Assembly (NCBI RefSeq): GCF_029223285.1
Contig: NZ_JARHUJ010000004.1
Location: 124,001 to 188,000, forward strand
DNA: 64,000 bases
Origin: Paraflavitalea sp. CAU 1676
Lineage (GTDB): Bacteria > Bacteroidota > Bacteroidia > Chitinophagales > Chitinophagaceae
Direction of reading: 5' to 3'
Below, piece after piece: positions 9,891-20,176 of the stretch (the stretch's first letter is position 1; every line of letters starts with the position of its first letter). The translations under genes were made by a program, and so were the position numbers. A model generated the notes under the pieces. It saw only the letters and a program-made list of their open reading frames with translations. It did not search any database and was not told where the DNA came from.

Positions 9891-10345
9891 CGTTGGAGAG
9901 TTGTCTATAATGGGTTAGGGAGCAACTGATGAGGGGCAGCGGTGCGGCCTGCCTGTTTTGACGGCCTTTACAAACAGAAAGGCCGGTGAGAACACCAGCC
10001 CTGCTGACGGCAAAATAGTTGATTCAATGCCGTCCGTTAAGTATCACCGCTCTTTAATTCAGCTAAGGCCGCTATGCGGCAGCTGAACAATGATTTATGC
10101 TGGCAGGGATGGGGTTCAATACAAAGTTCAGCGGATGGTGACCGGATGTCAATACCCTTTTTGAGTGAGGAAAAGTACGCGGGGGCTCGGAGGCCGCAAG
10201 CTGGTCCCGATACGCCTTCTGATGATGAAAGCTGGTGCTGGTGCAGCAGGAAGGTTTGTGATGGCGCTGTGGTTGATGGCCGGGAGGCGTCGAGCAATGC
10301 CGCAATGCTGATAGCCGAAACAGGTGCAGCGGGGCATGATGCAGG
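9891..10345. other. Gene-free interval with a compound hairpin
   Basis: No supported gene. The one clear feature is a hairpin at 10058-10087: TTCAGCT (10058-10064) pairs with AGCTGAA (10081-10087), and inside it GCCGC (10068-10072) pairs with GCGGC (10076-10080), leaving a three-base AAG bulge on one side. It has no T tract and is not an obvious terminator. Confidence 0.55.
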
Positions 10346-10972
10346 TCAAACGATCCGTTCGCTCAGGGCTTTGGCGATGGCTTCCTTGCCGCAGTTCACA
10401 TGTAGTTTCTGGTAAATGTTCTTGAGGTGGGCGCGCACCGTATCGAAGGCGAGGTTCATTTCCTTGGCGATGAGCTTGATGCTGTAGCCTTTGGTAAGCC
10501 ATTGCAATACCTCTATTTCGCGGGGGGAGAGGTTGTACTTGTTGGCATCGCGCCGCGCCTGGAAAGTATTCAATACTTTTTTGGCGATCGTGGGCGACAT
10601 GGGGGCGCCGCCTTCCAGCACTTCCTGAATGGCGTCGAATAGTTTGGCCGGTGGCGTCTTTTTGAGCAGGTAGCCATTGGCGCCGGCGCACAGGCATTGA
10701 AACAATTTCTCATCATCTTCAAATACGGTGTACATAATGACGGCCGTTTGGGGCTGTGCTTCCTTGATGAGCTGTACGCCACGGATACCGGATTCGCCGG
10801 GCATATCAATATCCATTAATACCACATCGGGCTTGTACACGCGCGCTATATTGGCTGCATCATTGCACTGGTTATAATCGCCCACCACGTCGTAGTTGTT
10901 CATCTTCAACAGGTAGGCCAGCGATTCCCGCAGCCTGTCATTGTCTTCGAATATGGCGATCCTGGCTAACAT
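10346..10972 (-). CDS. NarL/FixJ-type response regulator
   Basis: 208 residues. Receiver domain at about 1-120 with acidic FEDND near 8-12, phospho-acceptor D54 in VVLMDIDMPGESG, and lysine in LLKKTPP near 104. LuxR-type DNA-binding domain at about 145-205 (LSPREIEVLQWLTKGYSIK followed by a recognition helix). It lies 139 bp downstream of the beta-propeller sensor kinase on the same strand and is its likely partner. Regulon unknown. Confidence 0.93.
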   Translation of the reverse strand: MLARIAIFEDNDRLRESLAYLLKMNNYDVVGDYNQCNDAANIARVYKPDVVLMDIDMPGESGIRGVQLIKEAQPQTAVIMYTVFEDDEKLFQCLCAGANGYLLKKTPPAKLFDAIQEVLEGGAPMSPTIAKKVLNTFQARRDANKYNLSPREIEVLQWLTKGYSIKLIAKEMNLAFDTVRAHLKNIYQKLHVNCGKEAIAKALSERIV

Positions 10973-11111
10973 GCGATAAAGGTAACACTCTGTTACTACT
11001 ACGCGTTATCGCTCATTTGAGTAGGGGGAGGAGTAAGATTGCGGCAGGAGCGGTGAGGCTGCCTGCCTGTGGCGGGCCGTTGGAGCCTGCGGGAGGCGCC
11101 GCGATAATGGG

Positions 11112-14100
11112 TTAGCTTACCGGAAAACTGATATTGGTGGTGGCGCCCTTGCCGACGGCAGACCGTATCTGCAGATGCCCCTTCCACCGGTTTACCCGCT
11201 GTTGCATATTCTTGAGGCCATTGCGGTGGGTGACCAATGTGGGATCGAAGCCATTTCCATCATCCACAATGATCATATTGAAAACATTGCCTTCGAGCCA
11301 TACGCGGATGTCTACATTTTGGGCGCGTGCATGCTTGTAAATATTGTTGATCACTTCCTTGAACAGTAAAAAGCAATCGCGCCTTTGCTCCATATTAAGT
11401 CTGCGTTGCGCGAACTGGTCATCCAGCTGTAGGGTATAATGAATATTGGCCCCATCGAATATTTCTGCGGCATAACGCCGCATACGGGCCACAGTTTGTG
11501 CAATGGTGTCGTTGTTGGTGTTGATGCTCCACACGATGTCGTCGAGGGCCTGACTGGAGCTGTTCACTTCTTCTGCAATGCGGCTCAGGAAGGGGGCCGC
11601 TTCTTCTCCACGGTCGATCTTTTGCCGGCTCAGTTCCGATAGGATACTGATATTGGTGAGGGTGGAACCGATATCGTCGTGCAGGTCGGTGGCGATACGG
11701 TTACGCACCTTTTGTAATTCAATAAGCTGGTTGATGCGGTACCGGTACAGCAGGTAAAGGACGGTTGCCATGGCAAGTGCCAGCAACCCGATGAACCACC
11801 AGGTTTTCCAGAAGGGTGGGGTGATGGTGATGGAAAGCACTGCTTCGGGATCATTGGGGCCGATGGTTTGTCCCCAGGCTTTTACCCGGAAGGTATATTC
11901 GCCGGGGGGAATGTTCGTGTAGGCCGCATAGTTCCTGTTACCGGCATATATCCAGTTCTTATCGTAGGGATAGAGTTGGTAATAATAGTTCAATTTGCGG
12001 GGAGCCACGTAGTCGAGGGCTGCGAAACTGAAGGACAATGAATTCTGCCGCCATGCCAGTTTAAGACTTTTTTTATACGCTATGGCGGTATCTCCAGCCC
12101 AGGGTTCGTTATTGATGGTGGCCGATGTAATGACCATCGGCGCGGCGGTATTGGCGCCAGTGTATTTGCGGGGATCGAACCAGTTGAGGCCATTGGTGCC
12201 GCCAAAGTACAGGATGCCATTGCCGGCGGCATAATAGGCGCCGGTGTTGAATTCATTACCCTGCAGGCCATCTTCCATCGTAAACAGGCTGAAATGCGAA
12301 CGGTTGAACTGCTGCGGATTGGCGGGAGGGCTGCACCGGATGAGGCCGCCGTTGGAACTCATCCACAAATTGCCCAGTTTGTCGGCCACAATGCTATAGA
12401 TCGTGTTGTTGGGCAAGCCGTTCTTTTCCGTGATCTCAGTGCGTATGCCTGTCGTCATATTCAGCAACAGGATGCCTTTGCCCAAGGTTCCCATCCAGAT
12501 ATTGGGTGATTGGTAATAGAGACATTTGAGGGTAGGTTCCTCGTCCCTGATCTGCTGCAGGGCTTTATCATATTGAAGTGAGGAGAACTTTTCTGTATAG
12601 GGGTTAAAGAACTGGATTCCCCTGTTTTCGAAGGCGAGGCAAAGCAGGCTGTCGCTGATACGGATCATGGCCCGCACGTTGTTGTCGGCTATGCTTTGGG
12701 GATTGGCGGCATCGTACCGGAATTTTTTCAATAATCCCTTGCTTTTATCGATTAAGCACAGCCCGGCGTTGCGCGTACCCAGCCAGGCCTTTTGTCCGCC
12801 GGCTGGCAGTATGCACCAAACGGTATGATCGGGCAGGAAATTGGTTCCTTTACCCTGTGGGGAAAAGCTCGCTTTGACGTTTTTGGTGCGGCTGTTAAGC
12901 AGCAGTAAACCTTTATCCTGCGTACCCACCCAGGTATCTTCTTCATCGGCATACAAAGACACTATGCGCTCTTTGGTGGCCGCACCAGGAATGCCGGGCA
13001 GCCGAACGGGCGCCAGGGTATGGTTGAGGTGGTTGGGTGAATAAGAAAGACCACTGGAGGAAGTACCGATCCATAAACCGCCCTGCTGATCGGTGGTAAC
13101 GGAACGCACCTGCTCGATCGGAATATTCTTGGGTACAGTGTTCCTGCTCATCAGCGAAAAGAGGTTCAGTCGCTTGTCGTAAAAGCTAACCCCTCCACCA
13201 TCGGTACCGATCCACATACTGCCCAGTCGGTCGGGTTGCAGACACAGTACATCGATATAGCTGAGGGAGGCTGCGTTGCCTTCTTCCGGTACAAGGTGCT
13301 GCACCGTTTGGTCGCGATCGTTGATGATATAGAGTCCACTACCAAGCGTACCTACCCAAAGGCGGCCCTGCTGATCGGTCATGAGGTCCTGCACCACGAG
13401 ATCGGCCGGCAGCTCGTTGGCAGCATCAAAGCCGGTGAAGGGTTGCAGCGTACTGTCCTGAGGCCGTTTCAGGTACAGGCCGTGCGCATAAGTTCCGATC
13501 CAGCAATTGCCCTTCATGTCTTCTTCCATAACGCTGCAGGATATGCCGGGTCCGCCGGCATTGTACAGGTGGCGGGCGCCGGAGCCGGCAGGCATGATCA
13601 CGTTGATGCCATTGCTGGTGAGCACCCAATAATTACCGTTGCGGCAGGGGTGCAGGTATTGAACGGTATCGCTGTTGAGTGTGCCGGCTTTTTTGTTGAA
13701 GTGCTGTAGTTTACCAGTGGTGGAGTCGTAGTGATAAAGCCCGTCCTTCTGCGTACCGATCCACCAGGCCTTTTGCTTTTCAAGGTGAAAGCAGCTTACC
13801 GGCGGCAGTTTATTGCCGGATGGTAGTTGGCCGATCAGTGTGAAAGAATCATTGTACAGGTTGAATCTTTCTAGTTTGCCTCCGCTGGTAATGAGCCAAA
13901 GATCATGTTGAAGGCCTGGAATTACCTTTCCCAGGCGGCTGTAGGCGCGGGTAGTCACGTCGTCGAAATTCTTCCGGAAGATCGAAATACCAATACCGTC
14001 GTAGCGATTGAGGCCATCCTGGGTTGCGAACCAGAGAAAGCCTTTGTCGTCGTTGGCAATGTCGATGACACTATTTTGAGACAGGCCCTGATTGATGGTG

Positions 14101-14186
14101 ATGGTACGGAATGAAATAGATGGCTGACGGGCTATTGCCAATGTCTGCAGGAAAAGGATACTCCATATCGTGAGCAAACTACGCAA
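11112..14186 (-). CDS. Beta-propeller sensor histidine kinase (Reg_prop, Y_Y_Y, HisKA_3)
   Basis: 1024 residues. The start is a TTG at 14186. An in-frame stop lies upstream and a signal peptide begins at once (LLTIWSILFLQTLAIA), so no ATG start fits. About 14 propeller strands with DxxGxLW-type turns (DDKGFLWFATQDGL, DQQGRLWVGTLGSGLY) form the periplasmic sensor, followed by a Y_Y_Y domain (about 700-780), one membrane helix (WWFIGLLALAMATVLYLLY) and a HisKA_3 dimerisation domain with the phospho-accepting histidine in DLHDDIGSTL, then the ATPase domain. This resembles the hybrid systems of Bacteroidota, but the regulator is a separate protein. Ligand unknown. Confidence 0.9.
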   Translation of the reverse strand: MRSLLTIWSILFLQTLAIARQPSISFRTITINQGLSQNSVIDIANDDKGFLWFATQDGLNRYDGIGISIFRKNFDDVTTRAYSRLGKVIPGLQHDLWLITSGGKLERFNLYNDSFTLIGQLPSGNKLPPVSCFHLEKQKAWWIGTQKDGLYHYDSTTGKLQHFNKKAGTLNSDTVQYLHPCRNGNYWVLTSNGINVIMPAGSGARHLYNAGGPGISCSVMEEDMKGNCWIGTYAHGLYLKRPQDSTLQPFTGFDAANELPADLVVQDLMTDQQGRLWVGTLGSGLYIINDRDQTVQHLVPEEGNAASLSYIDVLCLQPDRLGSMWIGTDGGGVSFYDKRLNLFSLMSRNTVPKNIPIEQVRSVTTDQQGGLWIGTSSSGLSYSPNHLNHTLAPVRLPGIPGAATKERIVSLYADEEDTWVGTQDKGLLLLNSRTKNVKASFSPQGKGTNFLPDHTVWCILPAGGQKAWLGTRNAGLCLIDKSKGLLKKFRYDAANPQSIADNNVRAMIRISDSLLCLAFENRGIQFFNPYTEKFSSLQYDKALQQIRDEEPTLKCLYYQSPNIWMGTLGKGILLLNMTTGIRTEITEKNGLPNNTIYSIVADKLGNLWMSSNGGLIRCSPPANPQQFNRSHFSLFTMEDGLQGNEFNTGAYYAAGNGILYFGGTNGLNWFDPRKYTGANTAAPMVITSATINNEPWAGDTAIAYKKSLKLAWRQNSLSFSFAALDYVAPRKLNYYYQLYPYDKNWIYAGNRNYAAYTNIPPGEYTFRVKAWGQTIGPNDPEAVLSITITPPFWKTWWFIGLLALAMATVLYLLYRYRINQLIELQKVRNRIATDLHDDIGSTLTNISILSELSRQKIDRGEEAAPFLSRIAEEVNSSSQALDDIVWSINTNNDTIAQTVARMRRYAAEIFDGANIHYTLQLDDQFAQRRLNMEQRRDCFLLFKEVINNIYKHARAQNVDIRVWLEGNVFNMIIVDDGNGFDPTLVTHRNGLKNMQQRVNRWKGHLQIRSAVGKGATTNISFPVS

Positions 14187-14259
14187 GGTGGTATAAGGAT
14201 CAGGAAGTCAAATTACTGGAATTTATTGGCCCCACCACGTTTTCCCTATCTTGCAGCGG

Positions 14260-15486
14260 ATGAAATTCTTTGCTCACCTCAATACGGCGGTACAGGTTCT
14301 CGATCTCTACAAGGGACAACAACCCTTTGGTATTTTCATCAAAGAGTTTTTCCGGCAGGATAAAAAATACGGCTCGCGCGACCGTAAAAGCATCAGTCAT
14401 CTTTGCTATTGTTATTTCCGCCTGGGTAAAGCGTTGCGTTCGTTGCCGGCAGCTGAAAGAGTGGTGTCTGGCTTGTTTCTATGTTCGCTACAGCCCAATG
14501 AAATGCTGGCCCAATTAAAGCCAGCCTGGAATGAGCAAACAGTCTTACCGCTTGCGGATAAATGGAACCTGGTGTTGGAAGAGGTGGAGCTGCAGGAGCC
14601 TATGGAACTTATTTTTCCCTGGAAGGATGCTTTGAGCGATGGTATTGATGCGAATGCTTTTGGCGCTTCGTTCCTGGTGCAGCCAGATTTGTTTATTCGC
14701 TGCCGCCCGGGCAAGCAAAAGATAGTAGAACAAAAACTGCAACTGGCCGGGATCTCTTATTCAGCAAAGGAAAATGGCTGCCTGGCGTTGCCCAACGGTA
14801 CTAAGGTTGAGGAAGTAATAGCTTTGAACAAAGAAGCCGTCGTACAGGATTATAGTTCGCAACAGGTTGGTGGGTTTTTGCAGCGTGTGAAAGAGGACTG
14901 GGCAGTCGGCAGTCAAGGCCATGCCCGCAATATGCCAGGCTCTACAAACCAGCAGCGGGTGGTGTGGGATTGTTGTGCAGCGAGTGGCGGCAAATCGATC
15001 CTTGCCTGGGATACCTTAGGTTCTATCGACCTCACTGTTTCTGATATACGGGAATCGATCATTGCCAATCTTCGTCAGCGATTTTCCGAGGCGGGCATTG
15101 CATCCTACCACTCATTGGTGGCGGATCTCAGCGACCAGCGTACGGTGTTGCCAGCTACATTGAAGCCATCATTAATAATTGCCGATGTACCCTGTTCGGG
15201 CTCTGGCACCTGGAGCCGCACGCCCGAGCAGCTGTATAATTTTGAAGAATCCGCCATTGCGCGCTACCAGGCGCTGCAGTTACAGATCGTTGGGCGGGTG
15301 CAGGCACAACTGCCATCGGGCGGTTATTTTCTGTATATCACCTGTTCTGTATTCCGGGCGGAGAATGAAGCGGTAGTAGCTGCCATGCAGGAACGCCATG
15401 GCCTTGACCTTCTTCATATGGAAGTGTTGAAAGGATACGGCCAACGGGCCGATACCATGTTTGCCGCCTTACTCAATAAGTCTTAA
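14260..15486 (+). CDS. RsmB/NOP-type RNA (cytosine-5) methyltransferase
   Basis: 408 residues from ATG 14260, preferred over an in-frame TTG at 14251. The SAM-binding motif is WDCCAASGGKS near 246. The catalytic cysteines of the two-cysteine mechanism are in ADVPCSGSGTW near 309 and YITCSVFRAENE near 355. The N-terminal half resembles the NusB-like region of RsmB, so 16S rRNA C967 is the natural guess, but other NOP-family targets cannot be excluded. It overlaps the convergent subtilase gene by 4 bp at the stop codons. Confidence 0.85.
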   Translation: MKFFAHLNTAVQVLDLYKGQQPFGIFIKEFFRQDKKYGSRDRKSISHLCYCYFRLGKALRSLPAAERVVSGLFLCSLQPNEMLAQLKPAWNEQTVLPLADKWNLVLEEVELQEPMELIFPWKDALSDGIDANAFGASFLVQPDLFIRCRPGKQKIVEQKLQLAGISYSAKENGCLALPNGTKVEEVIALNKEAVVQDYSSQQVGGFLQRVKEDWAVGSQGHARNMPGSTNQQRVVWDCCAASGGKSILAWDTLGSIDLTVSDIRESIIANLRQRFSEAGIASYHSLVADLSDQRTVLPATLKPSLIIADVPCSGSGTWSRTPEQLYNFEESAIARYQALQLQIVGRVQAQLPSGGYFLYITCSVFRAENEAVVAAMQERHGLDLLHMEVLKGYGQRADTMFAALLNKS

Positions 15487-17447
15487 GGTAATTTCACGAT
15501 TGTCTGATCGTAGAAGCGTTTTGATCCCTCATACAGGGTAACCCTGTACAGGCCACTTTGCCAGCCTGCCGTGTACACCTGCGTGTTAAAGTAGCCAGCC
15601 CCTTTCGATACATTCTTTTTATAAACCAGCCGGCCCTGCTCGTCGTGCACCAGTATGGAGAGGTTCGTCATCGATGCAGGTGTATTGACAATGATGCTCA
15701 ACTGCGTAGTGACGGGGTTGGGCATGATGCGGATGGTGTTGGAAGGAAAGCAGATCACGTTAACTGCCTGATGCAGGCTGCCGATCTCGAAGGAGGTATC
15801 CGTGCCGATCGATTGAACGATGCGGTAGTGGGCCGTGCCCGTACCTGCCGCCGTAAGTGTATCCTGTAGGGTATAACTGTTGTCTTTAAAGAGTAGTGAG
15901 GTGGCGTTTACCTGCCTGATCGGTGTAAACGTAAGTTCGCCGGGCATCTGTCGGGCGATCGTATACACCACGCTGGTATCGTCGGTACTTGTCCATTGCA
16001 GGTTCACTACGCAATTCTCAAAGCTGCTGGTGGCTTTAGCCTGCTGCCGGATCAGTGATACCATCGCTTTTTTGAAATCGGGTAATCCATATCCGAACCG
16101 GTCGTCGGGATTACTGTATTTGTGAGCGCTCTGCTGTACGGCGTCGATGAGTTGCATATTGGAGACAGCGGGGAATGCCTGCCAAAGACAAGCGATCAGA
16201 CCAGCGATATTGGGGTTGGAAAAGGAGGTGCCATTGCCGGCCGATGGGTTGCCGGTGAGGCCGGCCAGGATGGTGCCTTGTCCAACAGATGCGATATTCG
16301 GTTTCCGCGATCCTTTACCTGTGGGCCCCCAACTACTAAACGAGGCAATGGCCCCGCTGTTGGTGGTGGCGCCCACGGCCACGACAGAGTCTCCGTCGGC
16401 CGGGCAGGACACGTATTTAAGGTCGTCGTTACGGGCTCCGTTGTTGCCGGCACTGTTCATGACGATGATGCCTTTGCGGGCGGCCAAATCGGCTGCCCTT
16501 GTTACGATGGAGGTGTTGCCATCGCGTTGCGCATAGCTATGATCGAAACTGTGGTCGTTAAAATCAATGTAGCCAAGTGAAGAGGAGATCATATCGGAAC
16601 CGGCGCTGTCGGCAAATTCGGCGGCGGCGGCCCAGTACTGTTCTTCCACCGGGTATTCTGATGCGGCGTTTTCCGTACGCAGCAGCCAATAGCTGGCGTG
16701 CGGTGCGGAGCCAACGATCTGTCCCGGCCTGTTGGCTGCCAAGATGCTAAAGCAATAGGCGCCATGGGGATCGTCTTCCGATACGCTGGCTTCATTGTTC
16801 ACATAATCCCAGGTACCCAGGATGCGATTTTGTAATCGAACGCTATCAAAAGCAGGATTGGTATTATAACTGCGGTATCCTGCGTCGAGTATGGCGATAG
16901 CGATGCCCTGGCCGGTGAGGCCGTGGTTGTGCAGGTATTCGCCACGGTGGATATGTATCTGGTTATAGGTGCCGCCATAACTGAGCGCGGCAACGTCCTG
17001 CACGCGTGTGTTGGTGGCAGGTGTGTAGGGCATGATGGTCTCTTCAAACCGGCTGATCTTTGCGCCGGCTGATTCTGCTGCGGAGCGAAGGCCGAGCGGG
17101 CTACTGGCTATTACAAAGGGATAATTGTTGATGGTGCCCAGCGCCGATGGATCGCTGGTTTGAATAAGCACCTGGTTCAGCCATTTGGAGGTATTCAGCA
17201 CTTTTACGCCGGGCACTTTCTGCAGGTTATCGAGGTAAGTGGCCGATACGGGAAGATCTGTAGAGTCGATCGCGATGTGCTGCGTTGTTCTTCTGGCGAT
17301 GGCTTTTGCCGACAGGTAAGTGGCGGGATTGCTGAGGCTATGGGCCGTTCCTTTTTTATCGGCTAACCGGACTATATAACGGGTGTACTGCGCACGGGTG
17401 CTGCTGCACAAGCTGATCAAAACGATTAAGGTGAACCAGTTCTTCAT
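15483..17447 (-). CDS. Secreted subtilisin-like (S8) protease with T9SS sorting domain
   Basis: 654 residues. A signal peptide ends near residue 20 (CSSTRAQ). The catalytic triad is D188 in AILDAGY, H228 in DDPHGAYCF and S408 in GTSFSNP. The oxyanion-hole Asn lies in NSAGNNG near 335. A propeptide-like region occupies 21-150. The last 85 residues (from IMPNPVTTQLS) form a Por-type C-terminal sorting domain, so the enzyme is expected to cross the outer membrane by type IX secretion. The lipoprotein gene 33 bp upstream on the same strand is probably in the same operon. Confidence 0.92.
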   Translation of the reverse strand: MKNWFTLIVLISLCSSTRAQYTRYIVRLADKKGTAHSLSNPATYLSAKAIARRTTQHIAIDSTDLPVSATYLDNLQKVPGVKVLNTSKWLNQVLIQTSDPSALGTINNYPFVIASSPLGLRSAAESAGAKISRFEETIMPYTPATNTRVQDVAALSYGGTYNQIHIHRGEYLHNHGLTGQGIAIAILDAGYRSYNTNPAFDSVRLQNRILGTWDYVNNEASVSEDDPHGAYCFSILAANRPGQIVGSAPHASYWLLRTENAASEYPVEEQYWAAAAEFADSAGSDMISSSLGYIDFNDHSFDHSYAQRDGNTSIVTRAADLAARKGIIVMNSAGNNGARNDDLKYVSCPADGDSVVAVGATTNSGAIASFSSWGPTGKGSRKPNIASVGQGTILAGLTGNPSAGNGTSFSNPNIAGLIACLWQAFPAVSNMQLIDAVQQSAHKYSNPDDRFGYGLPDFKKAMVSLIRQQAKATSSFENCVVNLQWTSTDDTSVVYTIARQMPGELTFTPIRQVNATSLLFKDNSYTLQDTLTAAGTGTAHYRIVQSIGTDTSFEIGSLHQAVNVICFPSNTIRIMPNPVTTQLSIIVNTPASMTNLSILVHDEQGRLVYKKNVSKGAGYFNTQVYTAGWQSGLYRVTLYEGSKRFYDQTIVKLP

Positions 17448-17480
17448 GCAGCCCTATTTATGCCGGTTGCCTGTCGGCGA

Positions 17481-18254
17481 TTAATTGTGGCTTATTATAC
17501 TGAGCCGGATACCAAAGCCTATTTTTTTCCCTTCGGTTGATCCGCTCAACGGTGGCTGGTATTCCCAGATCGCTACATCGCGGTAGATGAGGCCGATATC
17601 TTTGGCATATTTCTCTACCCAAACCGTTTTAGAGGCGGGTAGTTGTTTGCTGACAATGGGTACGTCGGACGAATCGTTGACCTGGGTGATGGTAATGGTA
17701 TTGTCGTAGGTTTTGCCATTTATCTCGGCCGGACCAAATTCTTCGTAGCTGGATTCCCAGGACTGCATGTTTTCGGTGATGCTGATATCGTATTGATTAT
17801 AAGGTTCGTCGGGCAGGTAACCATTGCCCATGAATCCGCGACCTTCGGCAATGGGGGTTTGCAGTTTAATGAAGCGAAGGTTATTTTCATTGATCTCGAT
17901 AGTGCTCTTGTCCTTGATCACTTCGTACGCAACGCTGGCCTTCCAATCGGCTTCGTTGGTACTGCTGAAGGGACGCAGGTAACGTTGTACACGCCAGGTA
18001 GGGCGGCCCAGGAGATCGGAACCAATGCCTTCTACAATATCCTTAGCCTGGTAGGAAGTGACCAGATCATCTACCCCGTAATTGGCGAACGTGAGTGAAT
18101 CGAGGCGGTAAATGATGTATTTCCCCATTTCCAGCCGGAAGTAATCGCTGGGTGTGGTGTATTGGGTATCGTCGGTCTTTTTGTCGCAACCAGCCACAAC
18201 GACCAGCAGAGCCAACAACACAATCAATGAAAAAAGGGTAACGTGTCTTTTCAT
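17481..18254 (-). CDS. Lipoprotein of unknown function
   Basis: 257 residues from the ATG at 18254. A 14-residue upstream extension has no support, while MKRHVTLFSLIVLLALL starts a normal signal peptide. The lipobox VVAGC places the lipidated cysteine near residue 22. The mature part is mainly beta strands with no motif I recognise. It lies 33 bp upstream of the type IX-secreted subtilase and may act with it at the envelope, but this is inferred from position only. Confidence 0.8.
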   Translation of the reverse strand: MKRHVTLFSLIVLLALLVVVAGCDKKTDDTQYTTPSDYFRLEMGKYIIYRLDSLTFANYGVDDLVTSYQAKDIVEGIGSDLLGRPTWRVQRYLRPFSSTNEADWKASVAYEVIKDKSTIEINENNLRFIKLQTPIAEGRGFMGNGYLPDEPYNQYDISITENMQSWESSYEEFGPAEINGKTYDNTITITQVNDSSDVPIVSKQLPASKTVWVEKYAKDIGLIYRDVAIWEYQPPLSGSTEGKKIGFGIRLSIISHN

Positions 18255-18362
18255 GGTAAACCGGTTATTTTCTTTGGATATCTCCTTAAAGGACAATGTT
18301 AGGTCTTTTTTTGTTGCCCCTTAAGATACGTTCGCCACTGAGCCTGCGGATGGGCAGGTTGT

Positions 18363-18397
18363 AAATAAAAACCGGGAAGTGGTCTACTTTCCCGGTT
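18363..18397 (-). terminator. Terminator of mnmA
   Basis: AACCGGGAA (18370-18378) pairs with TTCCCGGTT (18389-18397). On the minus strand it is followed by a T-rich run, about 75 bp after the mnmA stop. Confidence 0.85.
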
Positions 18398-18472
18398 CTG
18401 ATAACGATTTATGGAGCTAATTATTGCTTGAAAATCAGGTCTGAACGGCCACCCTGGGGCCATTTTTCGGGT

Positions 18473-19570
18473 TTATTGTCCCCGTTGAATGATCCCGCCG
18501 CCGATTACGTCGTTCCCTTCATAGAAAACAGCACTTTGTCCGGGCGCTACTCCCTTGGCGTCTTCAAAGAACCGCACCCTTACGCCTCTTTCGTCGGTAT
18601 AGAGGTTGGATAAGGTGCCTTTGTCCTTGTAACGGATCTTGGTCATGGCTTCCATGCCATCGGTAACGCCATCATATTTAAGCCAGTTGATCTTGCTCAC
18701 GAGCATGTCGTGGCGATTGAGGTCATCTTCATCGCCAAGCATCACCGTATTGGTTTCGGGGATGATGTTGGTGACGTATACGGGTTTGCCGAAAGCTATA
18801 TCGAGGCCTTTGCGTTGTCCAATGGTGTAGAAAGGGTATCCTTTGTGCTGTCCCAGCACCTTGCCTGTTTTGTCTACAAAATTGCCGCCGGCTACTTTTT
18901 CTTCGAGCCCTTCTACCCGGCGTTTCAGGAAACCGCGGTAATCATTGTCGGGCACAAAGCAGATCTCGTAGCTCTCGCTTTTTTTGGCGAGTTCGGGGTA
19001 GCCATAGTCGAGAGCCATCTGGCGGATCTCCGTTTTACGGAAGTTCCCGAGGGGCAGCATGGTGCGGGCGAGCAGGTCTTGCTGCAGGCCCCAGAGTACG
19101 TAGCTCTGATCTTTGGTATCATCCAGGCCTTTACTGATATAGTGGCGGCCATTGGTATGCTGGTGGATATTGCCGTAGTGACCGGTTGCAATAAACTCAC
19201 AATCAAGGGCGTCGGCTCGTTTGAGGAGGGCGCGCCATTTAATATGGGTATTGCACATGACACAGGGGTTGGGGGTGCGGCCGGCGAGGTATTCATCGAC
19301 AAAGTTCTCGATCACGAAATCACCGAATTCATCCCTGATATCCAGGATATAATGGGGAAATCCGTGTTGGACGGCGGCCATCCGGGCATCATTGAAGGAG
19401 TCGACATTGCAGCAGCCGGTTTCCTTTTTACTACCTCCGCTGGCTGCATAATCCCAGGTCTTCATGGTAATGCCTACCACTTCATATCCCTGGTCATTGA
19501 GCATGAGGGCGGCCACGGTACTGTCAATACCGCCGCTCATGGCTACCAGCACTTTTCCTTTACGACTCAT
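18473..19570 (-). CDS. mnmA: tRNA-specific 2-thiouridylase
   Basis: 365 residues from ATG 19570. A 63-residue in-frame extension upstream is not conserved-looking. MnmA adenylates and thiolates U34 of tRNA Lys, Glu and Gln. The PP-loop is VAMSGGIDSTVAALML near 8-23, the first catalytic cysteine is in TPNPCVMCNTHIKW near 107, and the second in SYEICFVPD near 205. The C-terminal beta-barrel ends with VIGGGIIQRGQ. It has its own terminator and no close operon partner. Confidence 0.95.
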   Translation of the reverse strand: MSRKGKVLVAMSGGIDSTVAALMLNDQGYEVVGITMKTWDYAASGGSKKETGCCNVDSFNDARMAAVQHGFPHYILDIRDEFGDFVIENFVDEYLAGRTPNPCVMCNTHIKWRALLKRADALDCEFIATGHYGNIHQHTNGRHYISKGLDDTKDQSYVLWGLQQDLLARTMLPLGNFRKTEIRQMALDYGYPELAKKSESYEICFVPDNDYRGFLKRRVEGLEEKVAGGNFVDKTGKVLGQHKGYPFYTIGQRKGLDIAFGKPVYVTNIIPETNTVMLGDEDDLNRHDMLVSKINWLKYDGVTDGMEAMTKIRYKDKGTLSNLYTDERGVRVRFFEDAKGVAPGQSAVFYEGNDVIGGGIIQRGQ

Positions 19571-20176
19571 GCTTGCTTGTTTAGTATGGAGAATAACAGG
19601 CAAATATACAAACTGTTCGGCGGAGGCCGAAAGGGGAGTGTTTAAACTGCCTGTAAATACTTCATAATCAACAGTACGTGTTGGCAATGGAAATAGAGGA
19701 TTTTTACTTTTGCTTCCCCGAACGGGCTGGGCGGCCATTTTAATGATCTGTGCCAGCAAGGTAGGTGCGAGCCCCCCGTGCCGATCGGGTCTGGGGGGAT
19801 TGATCGGGTACTTTTTGTGGTCCCGACGCAGTTCGGTTCGGTTTCGGCGGGGATAGTTTTGACGTGGATATTAATGACTAAGGGGGCGAATGGTGTTAGT
19901 GAAGATATCCGGTGACGTTAGTAATTATTTATTTGCAGATGTTCGTATACGTGATGCAGTTGTCTAAATGAAAATGTGAGCGCACATGTTACAGAAACGA
20001 AGAGCGAATCGTGAAATGTTGTGCCTGCTAATGCTTTGCAGTGCCAGACCGCCGGAAGTACGGAAACTGGCTACTCCACAGGTTATCAACATCGAAAATG
20101 TATTTATTGTTACCGTTGCAGGAAGGCGTAAATTGCCGGTTGAATTAAAATAGTACGAAGCTAAACTCCATTAAGT
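19571..20176. other. Gene-free interval before ssb
   Basis: No supported gene in about 600 bp. A C6/G6 inverted repeat lies near 19770-19797. A sequence one base from a DnaA box (TTATCAACA) occurs near 20084, but it is alone and no origin features surround it. The ssb promoter must lie in the right part, but I see no clean consensus. Confidence 0.5.

Noticed and set aside
18710-19645. 311-codon plus-strand frame opposite mnmA
   Set aside because: Antisense shadow of the conserved thiouridylase, with no motif and no promoter.
20084-20092. DnaA-box-like TTATCAACA before ssb
   Set aside because: One isolated near match, with no cluster or AT-rich unwinding region; not an origin.
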